Counted from the stretch's first letter, positions 1 to 10,900 are shown. The stretch: DNA of 64,000 bases from Blasia pusilla (GCA_050084515.1 CM114272.1:20646001-20710000), one strand, 5' to 3'. Numbers and translations are program-made. The notes: generated by a model from the sequence alone, not told the origin.

Positions 1-1480
1 AAGTAGAATTTTTCTTAGACTATAAGAAAATTAAATTTTTTTAATGGTTTTTAAATCTTGTATTCCAAAAACTATTAAAATAAATTCATCTTGCAACAAA
101 GTGAAAATGAGCTCCATAGTTACTGTATTTAATTTTAGACTTGATGAATATTTATTTATTTTCTTCAATTCATAGTATTAAATTTTGGAAAACACATCAA
201 ATCCTTCACAAATGGACTAAAGTATGTGGATTTATTTTTGAGGAAAAAATACATAGTTAAATTTTGATCATGGAAAAGATTCCCTAACTATGAAGATTAT
301 AAAAGAAAATGCATATTTCATGTGATCAAATATGCAAGTTGAATTAAAATATTCACCGTAAAATTACCTTCTTACTAAAGTTCATACCATATATTTTATG
401 GTAATTAAAAAAAGATTATATGATTTTTGAACCATTTGACTTAATTCAGTTTCCCTAGATAGTATTGAATAATATTTATATTATTATATAAATTATTTTC
501 ATATATATGACTATAACTACTTTATAAGCTATGAGGATATGACTATGTTGGTTTGGTAACTCATAAAAATGAAATTCAATGAACCAAGTCATAATTTGAG
601 GCATTTTGTATATCAATCATTCTATGGTGAATCATAAAAACCATACTTTTGTTTTAGTGAATTTGGTTTTGGAAAATTAATTCTTTTTTATTCATTTAAG
701 TGGTAAAAAATAAGAAAATTTCTTGGGGCACAAAATCTTGAGTTTCTAGCTCCATTAGCCAAGCATCGAGTGATATTCAATGATTCCTAAATAATTCTCC
801 CCCTGCCTTTCCAAATAATGGTTATGTATGTCATAAACGAAATGCCTAATGAGACCCTCTCCTTTCCACATACAAGTGCAAACTTGTCTAGGAACACTCA
901 ATCTTGCTTGGTGAGAAAATTCTAGACCCATATTCTCTTGGGAAGGGGGTGGGAGCAAGGATAGGGATGGTTGGGAAGGGTGACGTGGATTGGGATGCAT
1001 AACTTTTCCTTTGTGAATGGCAAGGTAACAAAATTGTAAAGGCATGTCATTGACAATTTCTTGTTGTGGCTTAAAAATTTATGTATATATGTCCAATAGA
1101 AAGAATTAATCCTCTATTATTTCTAGTAGAAACGCGCGTGTGATCACTACTAGGTATGAAGAGTGAGTGTTTGTCATCTTGCGAGTCTTCTTTTTATGTT
1201 TGTGACTAGTGTGCAAGTCTATATTTATGAGTCCACTCTGTGTAAGTTATTTGTGAGTCTAAAGTGAGTCAAATCTACTTTGCAAATATTCCTAACTTTG
1301 GAATTCTATTGCAAGTCATGCAAGATGTAAAAGACTCACATTGAGATTTGCCAGTGCATCTCACTAATAACTCACAAAGTACGAGCTTTGAGGATCATAA
1401 CTTACAATTGTTGGGAATTGCAATTAAAACTCTTGCAACGTAAGAATTTATGCACACTAGAAAATCACTAATATAGCACT
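1..1480. other. AT-rich spacer without recognisable gene
   Basis: Strongly AT-rich DNA with many A/T runs. No reading frame here has recognisable domain content. I see no RNA gene or clear transposon end. It may be old decayed repeat sequence. Confidence 0.6.
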
Positions 1481-1696
1481 TGCAAAAAGAGTGAAAAGAT
1501 ATAGAAGAGTTTAGGAAAGCTGACAAGATAAGCAAAAATGGGATGGCTTGGAGGCGAAAGGGGCAGTTATAGTCGAGATTCCATTTTTTGCAAAAAGAGT
1601 GAAAAGATCTAGAAGAGTTTAAGAAAGCTGACAAGATAAGCAAAAATGGGATGGCTTGGAGGCGAGAGGGGAAGTCATAGTCGAGATTCCATTTTT
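1481..1696. repeat. 108-bp tandem duplication (two units)
   Basis: Two head-to-tail units, 1481-1588 and 1589-1696, each starting TGCAAAAAGAGTGAAAAGAT and differing at only a few positions. The unit has no coding content I recognise. It lies directly before the inverted LTR palindrome. Confidence 0.85.
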
Positions 1697-1710
1697 TGCA
1701 AGTGTTATTT

Positions 1711-1814
1711 TCTCTATATGGCTCCAAATGAGCCGAAATGAAGGGAAAACCTGCTCTCTCAAATTACCGAGCAGGTTTCCCCTTCATTTCGGCTCATTTG
1801 GAGCCATATAGAGA
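1711..1814. repeat. 104-bp near-perfect palindrome of gypsy LTR sequence
   Basis: Left arm 1711-1756 and right arm 1769-1814 are each 46 bp, reverse complements with one mismatch, around a 12-bp centre. The arm contains the LTR motif GGCTCATTTGGAGCC, which recurs at about 11349 and, inverted, near 36700. The right arm is continuous with the LTR fragment that follows, so the left arm is a small inverted duplication of that fragment's edge. Confidence 0.9.
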
Positions 1815-2158
1815 AACTTATTATTTCAAGTAAGTTTCCATTTGGAGTATAGTTGCCTTTCGAATTTGGGAAGTGGCCTTTGACCTGCTACAGCAGCTCA
1901 AGAGCCAAGGAGGTGACCTACGAGCATAGGTTACCGAGGAGAGAGTTTGGGAGAGGGAAGGGGGTATACTTCCAAGAGAGAGCTTGAGAGCTCATTCTCT
2001 CTTTGTTGAACCTCTTGGCTTGAGGCAACGGAGCTATGGTCCTCCTTGCCTTGTGTGTGTAATCCAAGCCTCTCATTAGTAGAGTGGGTTTGGTTTTACA
2101 TGAGAGAGAGTGCACACCATGGAGAGTTTGGTGTGAGATGATGTGAGAGATCTGCTTG
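1769..2158 (+). repeat. LTR fragment at the 5' side of gypsy copy 1
   Basis: Aligns with about 11335-11705 of the 3' LTR and, inverted, with about 36330-36740. Shared blocks include GAGCCAAGGAGGTGACCT and GGAGCTATGGTCCTCCTTGCC. It lacks the ~125-bp segments that start and end the full LTR, so it is incomplete or rearranged. Similarity stops at about 2158, where GA-rich microsatellite-like DNA begins. Confidence 0.75.
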
Positions 2159-4880
2159 ATTTACAAAGAGAGAATGAGAGAATGAGAGAGTGAGAGAGTT
2201 CAATGGAGGAGCTTGCTGGTCACTCGCTGTTGTTGCAGGTTGGGGACCATATTTCCCGTTCAGCGTCTCATGGGAGTGCTCACCGGAGCAAGGGAGGCTT
2301 TGGTTGTGCTTTGCGGTTTCCGAATTTTTGTGTGGAAGAGTGGTGCGCGGACGCGCTGCCCAATTTTTGATAAGGATTGAGTATGGGGGCAGGTAGCCCC
2401 ATACTGGTGCTCTCGGGAGCCCCATGTAGTTTTCTGATTTGTGCTTTCATAGGTTTCTGATTTTTTTGGGAGAAATTAGCACGGCTGCGCTGCCAAATTT
2501 TTTGTAGGAGAAGAGACGTTGGGCTGCATAATAGTCCTGGTCACTTTTTGGTGGAAGATCAAATGAAGAAAAAAATTTGACGAGTTTGTAGATTGGAAAG
2601 TTGTGCATGTTGCGGAAGAAATGATGCGCATTTTCATCATTGGAGTGTGAAATTACAACAAGTTTTGTTGGGCTGCCATAGCCACCGTTCCAAGGTGTGA
2701 GTGATATTTCCAAAATCCTTGAGTGAGGGGTAGAAAAGTAAAAATCTTTTATTTTGGTGGATAGAACAAGTGAAAATCTTGTTCTAAATAAAAAAGTGAG
2801 TGAAAAATATTTTTGGGGGTGTTGACCCTCAATCCTAGGAGGATTTGTGGGAAGCAGCCAAACTGTGAATCTGTCAGGGGGGCAGTCAAGTTAGACCAAA
2901 ATGGTCTGACCTAGTCTCACGGGGGGATATAAAACAGAATTTAAAATTGGGGGAGGGGGATGCGCTTGCTTCGGCATGCCCTTGCTGGTGCAAGTGCCGT
3001 GCGCATTTTGCAGCCTCACCGATCGTGCTGCCTTCATCACCCGCATGCTGCTTGCCGCGATCGAGTCAATCAAGCCGCAATACGATTCAGATGCTTCTGT
3101 TCAATCGTTGGCGGTGGACCCTTTGGTCTTTCCATCACTGCCGCCTTAGCTTTGTCACGTACCCCAGCCGCAGCTACACTATCGCGCCCTGAGCAGTTAC
3201 CTGCCACGTGCTTTGCATTCCTGATGGTAGTGGTGAGGTGACTGGCAAAATAAGATTCATGAGCGGATTCAAACCCGAGTCTGCGCCCTGAAGGCTAATG
3301 ACTCGCTCCACTAGTGTACCAACATTCCACAAGATACTTCAGGGGGCTCTATTATTTATTTGAATAAGATTTCTCTTATTACCTGCCCGGACCTCCTTCC
3401 CGCTAGTCTCGCAATAAATGCAAGATTGTGGCAGTTTAAGGACTCCGACAACGTTACTAGCGCGGAGCCTCTCCAGGCTGCCGCACTGGTTGGCGTGCCT
3501 TGGCCTAGAACCCCGCCTTAGCCGCCGACGCCCGCTGTAGGCTTGCCTTAGCCGATCATCGCCACATGCATCTGCTGTGCACGGGTTATTTCCATCCGGT
3601 TGTTTGTCTGTCCAGCCGCCGCACTTTTGTCTGGTGCCGTTTGCCCAGACCAACGCCGTGAGCTACCATTTCCACCGTCAATTTACGTTCATCACCGTTG
3701 GTTTAGCAATTGCGCCGCCACCATGTATTGTTTGGCCGCCGCCGACACATTCAATCATCACTTGTGGCAGGTCAACTGCCTACGTGTTGGCTGCTCGGCG
3801 ATGACACGTGATATTCTGGATTAATGGGTCATATTTTTTTTTCGTTTTGTTATGCCGTGATTTTTAGTCGCTCGATGATGATCCGTTCGACGATGGTCGA
3901 ATACCGTGCTGTGACGCCCGTAGCCGCAACACGATGCCGATTGCCGCGCCGTTCCGCTCGTGGCAACGTGGCTGCACTACACCGTCTTGATTCGCGAGCC
4001 GCACCATCATTGGAGCAGAGTGTGTTTTGTTGTAGAGGAGAGTATGCCACTGAGTGCCATACCCCATTGCTGAGTGCTGTGCTGTTTGTAGCCGTTTCAT
4101 GCCGTCACTGTCGCACCGGACCGTTGAACCCGCACCACATATCAAGGAGGTTTTGGAGCATCGTCTGTACCATAGGAGTATGACTTGCTGTTTGGAGGAT
4201 TTTGCCTTCATGACCGAGTTGAGGTCGAGTTTGCTGTTGCTGAGGAGTGACATCAACATTTTTTCTCAGGTTACCCATTATGGTCTTTTACCCTGCACAT
4301 GTGAGGAAATTCCAAGAATTGGGCAGTTATTTGGTATATTGGGTTTCATGCTGATGCTGAGAGCATCGATGATGTATAAGTTTAGGGGACAAAGACCTGT
4401 GTGGGATGTCCAGAGTTGAGGATGGTTTGTCGATGAGATGATAGATCAGTGGATTTGCCGCACCACGCCGCTTGTTGCCGCACAACATACGTCTTAGTGA
4501 GAGAGTGTAGATTTAGTTCCGCATGTTAGATTGAGTGATTACTCGCGAGGGTGAGAGTGATTGTGTGAGAGGGGCACAAGGGTCATCACAACATCCTTTC
4601 TGGACTTTGAGAGGCGAGGTGGTGGACTTGAGAGTAGCTCTATAGGTTTTACCCGGAGTGGCGCAAGGTTTCGAGGGTCTCCACGTGAGAGATCACCTTG
4701 ATCTCCTTTTGTGTTGTCTTCAGACAAGGGGGAGAGTGTAGAGGAGTTTGTTAGTGCATCATCACACACATCGAATGGTCCTACCAATTGGGCGTACGAG
4801 ATGGACGACCGGGGGAGAGGATCGCATAGGTTTTTTGGTGCCATAGGTACTATAGAGTTACATGACTTCATTGCATAGTT
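2159..4880. other. leader or inserted DNA between LTR fragment and gag
   Basis: Starts with GAGAGAAT-type repeats, then a stretch (about 2940-4200) that is more GC-rich and full of GCCGC and CCGCA motifs, unlike its AT-rich surroundings. Frames of up to about 130 codons occur on both strands but none gives a domain I recognise. It may be the element's long 5' leader, a foreign insertion, or both. No primer binding site was identified. Confidence 0.4.
3246..3325 (-). ncRNA. tRNA-like (possible SINE) segment
   Basis: On the - strand there is an A-box-like stretch near GTGGAGCGAGTCATTAGC, then a B-box-like GGGTTTGAATCC about 30 bases later, spaced as in a tRNA or tRNA-derived SINE head. I could not fold a complete cloverleaf with a proper acceptor stem, so a functional tRNA is unlikely. 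Confidence 0.3.
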
Positions 4881-4887
4881 TAGGAGT

Positions 4888-5870
4888 TTGGGTGACTCAC
4901 AGCGGGCTTGGAACTCTAGAGAGTTCAACCCGTTTACAACATGGAATGGCATGTTCCAGCATTTGGAGGGGGCGCCCATGGACGATTACCATGAGTTCTT
5001 GCACAGATATGCCCAAGAGATTGAGGCATGGCGACTCTACTATAACCCACACTATGTGTCATGGACGGAGCCGTTCCCAGATGAGGAGGAGTCAAGAGAG
5101 GTTACTTCCTCTTCAACGAGTGACATTTTAGGAGGGGTTACTCGCATTGGAGCAGTTGCACCGTCCAATCGGGTTCGTCCCAGGTTCAAACCTGTGGTTG
5201 AGCTCTTTGCTGAGTTGTGGACGAGCTACCAGGGGGTATGGACGGAGAAGTTACAGAGCATCCACGACTTCCAAAGGTGCCCGGGTGAGAGTTTGCGTGA
5301 GGTCTACACTTGCTTACGCAAGTTGATTAACGTCACTCAAGGGGTGTCAGAGGCTCAGGCTATCGAGTCATGGTATGCGATGCTAGACCGAACTCGAGGA
5401 CATAGGTGCGGGAGGGGGTTTTCTTTATGAACACCTCCCCTACGTTGAGAGATGTTTTTAGGACCACCAAGAAAATTGAGCGCAACATGGCGAGGAGAGC
5501 GTAACCACCATGGGTTCTAGGCGAGAGCAGTCACGATTGCATGCACCACCAGTGTGGTAACAAGGATCTCAAGATGGGTCTGTGGCACCACGAGCTCAAG
5601 GAGGATACGGGGAGGCCATGCCATAGAGACCTGCGGCTTCATATGCGGCTTAGCGGTAGCCGCCTACGATTACTTGTTGGTCATCTGGTGGAGCCCATCA
5701 CCAACGCGACTGCACCTGTCACGATCATGGACGCATGCCTCAACATGGAGGAGGAGATGGTGCTGCACCAGGAGGTTATCAATGTGACTATTGTCAGAGG
5801 TACGGTCACACACGCGCTAGGTATTTCAACGTACACCCTGAGTTGCGTCCGAACCAAGGGCTAGAGATGG
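4888..5870 (+). pseudogene. gag-like region of gypsy copy 1
   Basis: The frame at 4888-5430 (180 codons) contains a stretch like the retrotransposon capsid: PGESLREVYTCLRKLI preceded by acidic and aromatic residues, matching the usual 'GES...Y...LR.L' part of gag. After a frameshift another frame (5735-5986) carries a zinc-knuckle remnant, CDYCQRYGHTRARY, with the C-x2-C-x4-H spacing and the last cysteine replaced by tyrosine. Gag packages the element RNA. Frameshifts and the lost zinc ligand mean this copy cannot make a normal Gag. Confidence 0.65.
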
Positions 5871-7007
5871 CACCAAAGCGAGCTTCCGGTCGGGTGGGCC
5901 AGAGGTCGTGTACCAGGTGGTCCCGTTGGGGGATGAGGAGCTGGAGTTGCCCGAGGGAGTGGTGGAGTTTCCCAGGGAGGAGGTAGAGTCCCACCACCTA
6001 GACACATGGAGGGAGACGCCGGGCGTAAGGTTGGGATGGCTACTCATATACAGTAGATTATTGCTTTGGCATTGAGATTACCTGCTTCCAGATCTATGGC
6101 ATCGACGTCTTATGGAGCAGCAAGAGATATGGAGGATCCTGGTTGGATGTGCGGGGTTGCTCTGATGGAATCCGTCGCAGTTGTTATGCGTGGAGCAACA
6201 ACAGAGTTGGATCCACAGTGAGGAGAAGCTAGGAAACACACTAGGCTTCTTGAGTCTTTCATTTTGTTCGAGGCGATGAGGACCCCATTGATGGGTCTTG
6301 ATTAGAGTTCCCGGAGAGTTAGTGATGTTGTTGGTGTACAAGCACGGAGGGTGATGGGAGAATCGAGTGCGACGACACCTATTGCTAATGCTCAAGAGGA
6401 GCATGTGTCGAGCACATTGTGGGGGGTGGCCACTGTTGTGTACCCCACTCCTTCATTTTTTTTCTTCTGATGTTATGACGTTGGGAGGTACGCCCGCCGA
6501 GGTTCTCCGGCTGGCCGCTACACTATGTGAGCTTGGAGTTGGTGTTCCTGCGTCACATGTATACTCAAGGGTGATTGCAGAGGAGGTGATGGACCTGCCC
6601 TTGGAGCCTATGCTCGGGCCGTCCATGTCAGATTCATGGCATGCCTATAGACCAGGATAGCAAGGAGGTGATGGGCGTCTTAGCTCATTACCCGTTCGAT
6701 TCATCAGTGGGGTGATTGAGCGACGACAAGGAGAGATGGAAACCTTAGCAACATTCAGCAGCACCATCACTTGGCCTAGTGATTTGATTGAGGGCCATGT
6801 CCATGCAAGGGACACTCCCGTTCCTGAAATTTCTATGGAGAGGAGTGTCATGGTAGCCGCATTAGTCTGTGGAGGAGAGGTGCCGCTTTGGGGCTCGATT
6901 GGGGAGCTTTGACGCTTAGCCGCTGAGCATGTGTAGACTGCATGGAGCGAGACGTTTTCATGAGAGCGTGACGGGTCAAAAGAATCCGAGGTAGCAGGAG
7001 TGATACT
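5871..7007 (+). pseudogene. region between gag and methyltransferase; protease expected but not seen
   Basis: By position this should hold the aspartic protease. I did not find a convincing D-T/S-G site. Frames of 60-110 codons exist on both strands without recognisable content. The last 100 bases (6905-7007) align with 59420-59520 of the second copy, so the segment belongs to the element. Confidence 0.4.
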
Positions 7008-7735
7008 ATGACCCCTTTGGACACCACCCCAAATTTGTGGTGCATCCTAGAGGAGGGTATTCGCGTGCTGGATCTCTTTGGAGGGATCAACATTGGTTTA
7101 GCTGCTGTTTTGCAGGCAGGCGTGCGCGTGCAACAGTACATGTACGTGGAGGTTGATGATGTTGCAAGGCGCGCTTCACTTCATCATGTGGTGCAATTAT
7201 GCCTACAATTTCCCGACTTGTTGTCAACGTCCGCTATCAAGGGGTACCAAAGTTCCCTACTGAGGGACATTTCATTGCTAGGGATGCAGGACTTGGAGCG
7301 GGTAGGGACCATAGACTTGTTCATTGCTAGTTGGCCGTGTTAGGGCCAGTCGAGTGCTAGACAAGATAGCGGATTAGCTGACTCTCGGTCCAGGTTATTT
7401 TGGGAGATGATGCGGATATTGCGACACTTACAAGAGCAGCAGTCTTGTTCTCCAGCATACATTTTGGAGAATCTGCCAATTTTGGGCGATTCGAGGTCCC
7501 ACGTGGTGACAAATGCACATCAGTTGGGCACATGGATTGGCTTGACAAATTGTTAGATTCCACGAGTGGAGGTTCACGAGCACATCGCCCGCCATGGGAT
7601 TCCCCACAAGAGTGACGGCAATACCGTCACTATCAGAGGCATCACTACGTCATGTCTTGGGTCAAACAATGGACGTGAACTGCTTGACATGGATTTGCAA
7701 CTTAGGAGTAGCTGAGCAGCGTCGTTTGAGGTTGT
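7008..7735 (+). pseudogene. DNA (cytosine-5) methyltransferase domain inside gypsy polyprotein, copy 1
   Basis: C5-methyltransferases move a methyl group from S-adenosylmethionine to cytosine in DNA. The frame from 7008 shows motif I (VLDLFGGI then GLAAVLQAG), the motif II acid region (YMYVEVDDVARR), and motif IV ending in the catalytic Pro-Cys (DLFIASWPC). A TAG follows at 7340. The same frame then reads SGLADSRSRLFWEMMRIL and the motif VI-like YILENL. After a frame change come AHRPPW (target-recognition region) and motifs IX-X: GF-P, then RHVLGQTMDVN (7592-7700). The order and the RSRLFWE block resemble the DNMT3/DRM-type group more than DNMT1. It sits where gypsy elements normally run from protease into RT. 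The stop and frameshifts make this copy inactive. Confidence 0.85.
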
Positions 7736-8160
7736 GACAGATTACAACTATTGCATTGGTGAGCCCCATGCCTACAGAGACTGTTGAGGCAGTGGCTGGG
7801 GGCGAGACTCGAGGAGATCGATACACCAAGGGTGATCGAAAGAGTCACCCTTGGACTTCTTGGGATGTTTTGCAGGTACGCCTAGAGATGATAGCCACAA
7901 CATGGAGTGTGGTTCCGGGTATTGCACGCGGAGATTAGAGTTTGCAGTTGGTTGGAGAGGAGCAGCCGAGTTCTATTGTCCGAGATAGGGTTGCACCATA
8001 TCAACCACTGACACCCGTGACGGAGAGTCTTACCGTAGTCATGATGGAGACTTGGGAGCTAGATATGGGCCCTTAGTTGATAGGAGGAGAGCGGCGCCGG
8101 ATACACCAGTTCCTTAGGAGTTATAGGAGTTGTTTTGCATTTAGCATGCATGATTTTGGT
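7736..8160 (+). pseudogene. linker between methyltransferase and RT
   Basis: Carries a conserved stretch reading ALVSPMPTETVEAVAGGE and HPWTSWDVLQ, repeated nearly unchanged in the second copy (58222-58400, - strand). It is therefore part of the polyprotein. No known domain recognised. Confidence 0.5.
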
Positions 8161-8870
8161 ACGCTGAAGGGCCCAGGGATCTGCATTGAGTTTTTGAGCG
8201 ACACGCCGATATTTTGACGACCCTACAAGTACAGTGACATGGAGAGGACTCTGATTCAGAGTAGGAGCCAAGACTTGGCTGGAGCAGGACTAGTGGAGAT
8301 GTCCTATGGAGAGTATGTATCTGCCACTATCATGCCCTCCGAGAAGGATGTGCATAACAACTTTTTGGGGCATCGATCCTCATGGGAAGGATTGCTTGTA
8401 CCTGTGGTGGTTCTTACAATTTGGGTTAAAAAATGCCCCGGCTGAGTTTCAGACGATCATGGATAGGATCTTGGTAGGTCTAGATTTTGCTAGGTGTTAT
8501 ATTGATAACATCGTAGTCTTTAGCGCCACGGTTGAGGAGCATGAGTGACATCTAGAGGAGGTGTTTTGACGATTGTAGTTACATGGGCTGAAGCTACATC
8601 CAAGCAAGTGCAAGTTCTTTTATGACAAGATTGAGTACCTTGGTCATATGATATATCTAGGGGGCCTTGGTGTGCAAAAGACGAAGATAGAGGCTATTTC
8701 ACGCATTCCATGCCCTACAGATGTGAGTCAAGTTTGTGCATTCATGGGATTGGCAAACTTCTATTGACTGTACTTCAAGGGTTTCTGTTCGATTGCAAAG
8801 TCACTGACCTTGCTAACCAAGAAGGACTAGGAGTGGCAATGGGAGGATGAGCAGGAGAAGGCATTTCACG
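8160..8870 (+). pseudogene. reverse transcriptase domain, gypsy copy 1
   Basis: RT copies element RNA into DNA. Visible are the finger segment DMERTLIQSRSQDL, the motif FGLKNAPAEFQTIMDRIL, and the active-site box reading YIDN instead of YIDD, so one catalytic aspartate is gone. Next come LHPSKCKFFYDKIEYLGH-type thumb sequence and FMGLANFY. Compared with the second copy, a block with CGDYRPIN and the following palm residues is missing near 8360. Stops lie at CGA-to-TGA and CAG-to-TAG positions (about 8548, 8578, 8767). Confidence 0.8.
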
Positions 8871-9340
8871 TGCTCAAGGACAAATTGCACCCACGCCCAT
8901 ATTAAGGAGACCGATCAGGGGGCATCCTTTCCAATTGCATACCGATTGGAGCATGTTGGGGCTTTGAGCCGTGCTCACCCATCATGACGATGAGAGTAGA
9001 GAGTTTGTGGTGGCTTACGCTAGTTGCTCAACCAACGTTGTAGAGGCAAAATATGGCTCGTATGAGGATGAGTGCTTGGCTGCACTTGGGGCCGTCGTGC
9101 ATTTCAGATGTTATCTATTCTGCAACCCCTTTACCATCATTACTGATCATCAGCCATTTAAGTGGTTGATGGAGTCCGACAAGCTTACAAAGAAGTTTGC
9201 GAGGTAGGCTCTTTTATTGTAGGAGTATGACTTCCAGGTGGTGCATAGACTTGGGACGCTCAAGTAGGATGTAGATGATTTGAGCCGTAACCCATGCCCG
9301 AGTGAGCGAGATGCGACTAGAGCTTGTTGGCATAGAGAGA
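8870..9340 (+). pseudogene. RNase H domain, gypsy copy 1
   Basis: RNase H removes the RNA strand during reverse transcription. The RNase H fold follows RT: LHTDWSMLGL with the first catalytic aspartate, EFVVAYAS, the glutamate-bearing YGSYEDECLAALGAVVHFR, and FTIITDHQPFKWLM. Stops at about 9207, 9219 and 9264 are TAG where the family has CAG. The downstream DDLSRNPCP matches the end of the domain. Confidence 0.82.
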
Positions 9341-9362
9341 GTGATGAGGAGTTGGTGTAAGG

Positions 9363-9668
9363 ATGGCATACGTCCGCTTTTGTTTGGGCTTGTTGGCTAT
9401 GGAAAGCCAGATTGTTGAGACTTCAATGACAAGGTCTGATGGAGAGTCCTTAGATCCAGAGGCCAATGAGGAGATGACAGGTGGCCGAGATATTGAGGAC
9501 GATGGAGTGCTCTTTGACTACCTGTGTATTGGCAGCGTTGTGAGTACAATGGGTGCTAGAAAGTGGGATTGGATCCTAGAGCGAGCCAGACGATTTCAGC
9601 GGGAGGAGACACAAGTGTTGCAAGTTTGGGAGGATGGTAGAGTACGTGTAGTGCCTCATACTTTATAG
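9363..9668 (+). pseudogene. spacer segment of pol between RNase H and integrase
   Basis: A 101-codon open frame conserved in the second copy (56651-56929, - strand). Both share SDGESLD-EA and DDGV. It is acidic, with no known domain, and likely a linker before the integrase zinc-binding region. Confidence 0.5.
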
Positions 9669-10700
9669 AGAGCACGTTTGGTACGTTATGCCCACGAGGA
9701 GTTGGGTCATTTTGGAGTGAAGCGTACATACAACTTGCTCCAGATAAAATATTGTTGGCGAGGCATGGAGACTAACGTTCAGCAGTTTGTTGCCAGGTGC
9801 ATGGTTTGTGGTTGGGGCTGGGCATTGTTCAATGCTCTGACTCCACACTTGCATCCACTTCCGATCATGGGTTTAGGTTATAGATGGAGTTTGGATTTTG
9901 CAGGACCTTTACCTTTGACGGAGCGTCATACTCGTTATGTGGTGGTCATGGTCGAGCACTTCTCAAAGTGGATAGAGTTGGTTGCATTGCTTGACAAAGC
10001 AAGTGAGGGAGTCACGTATGCCTTCCTAGATCTAGTGCTGAGTGATTATGGTGCACCAGCTGATATGCTGACAGACCAGGGTACAGAGTTTCGCGGGAAG
10101 TTTTAGGCCTTGTGTGATGAAGCGCTGATCGACCACCGCACCACTTCGCGAGATCATCTTAAGGCGGATGGACTAGTAGAGAGGGTTGTGGAAACGGTGA
10201 AGAGAGGATTACGCAAGTATGGCTTGTAGAGAGGCCATCTAGGAGATTGGGACCTCTAGTTGCCGTGGTTGGCGATGGGATACACGTTCAGCAGGCAGAC
10301 ATCCTTAGCGTCCTTTTCACCGTACTTGCTAATTTATGGCCGAGAGCCAGATTTACTTGCGGTCATTTGTCGAGATGTTGAAACTTGATGACCTTGATGT
10401 ATGGATGCGAGCATGTTCTGGGATAGCTGAGTTGTTTCAGAGAGTGATTCCCATGGCATTTCAGAACTTGATATACGTTGAGATATGCGAATATTCGGGG
10501 AGATAGTTATTGACCTACTATCCAAAGGTTCCATCAGGGAGAGTATGTCTACTTGCACCTGATGACACTCACGACGTTGGATGTGATTGCAGGGCGCACC
10601 ATCTTGAGAGTGCGTGAGATTTTTCCATCTGGTGTTCTCTTATTGGAGGGACACGATGGTATGGTTTGGAAGGATCATGTGTGTAATTGTGCGCCATGTC
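9660..10700 (+). pseudogene. integrase domain, gypsy copy 1
   Basis: Integrase joins the cDNA to the chromosome. The frame 9678-10106 shows the zinc-binding half (HEELGHFGVKRTYNLL, then CMVCGWGW in place of a normal second C-x2-C), the core start WSLDFAGPLP with catalytic Asp, and a second Asp in MLTDQGTEFRGKF. A TAG follows at about 10104. The later part reads DHLKADGLVERVVETVKRGL, with the third catalytic residue in the VERV block, and LLIYGREPDLL. The C-terminal part reads RTILRVREIFPSGVLLLEG and continues straight into the PHD finger. Several CAG-to-TAG stops break it. Confidence 0.82.
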
Positions 10701-10762
10701 ACCTTCCTAAAATTGACGGTACAATTGATCTGAGCTTAGTAGTAGTTCTTGCAGGCTTAGAA

Positions 10763-10900
10763 TGTATGTTGTGTGGTTCAGCCCGTGGTGCAGCCATTAT
10801 GCTAGTCTGTGTTGGATGTTCGAGAGGGTGGCATATGGCATGTTTGACGCCACCTCTCACTAGGGTTTCTCAAGGAGGATGGATGTGTCCTAGATGTACA
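10763..10900 (+). pseudogene. PHD finger at the C-terminus of gypsy integrase, copy 1
   Basis: In the frame 10553-10903 the ligands are C71, C74, C86, C89, H94, C97, C112 and C115, a perfect C4-H-C3 PHD arrangement with the usual tryptophan two residues before the last pair (GWMCPRC). PHD fingers commonly bind histone H3 tails. At this position chromoviruses have a chromodomain, so a role in steering integration is plausible but inferred. The second copy (37150-37300) keeps seven of the eight ligands. Confidence 0.85.

Noticed and set aside
1395-1727. 110-codon - strand frame
   Set aside because: It is the 108-bp tandem duplication read in a frame that happens to be open in both units (108 is divisible by 3).
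4539-4979. 146-codon - strand frame at the start of gag
   Set aside because: Antisense to the gag-like frame; no domain content.
9363-10900. TAG as a sense codon (alternative genetic code) to explain the CAG-to-TAG pattern
   Set aside because: The second copy keeps CAG at several of the same sites, TGA stops and frameshifts also occur, and the expansin ends with TAG at the normal EXPA length. Decay explains it better.
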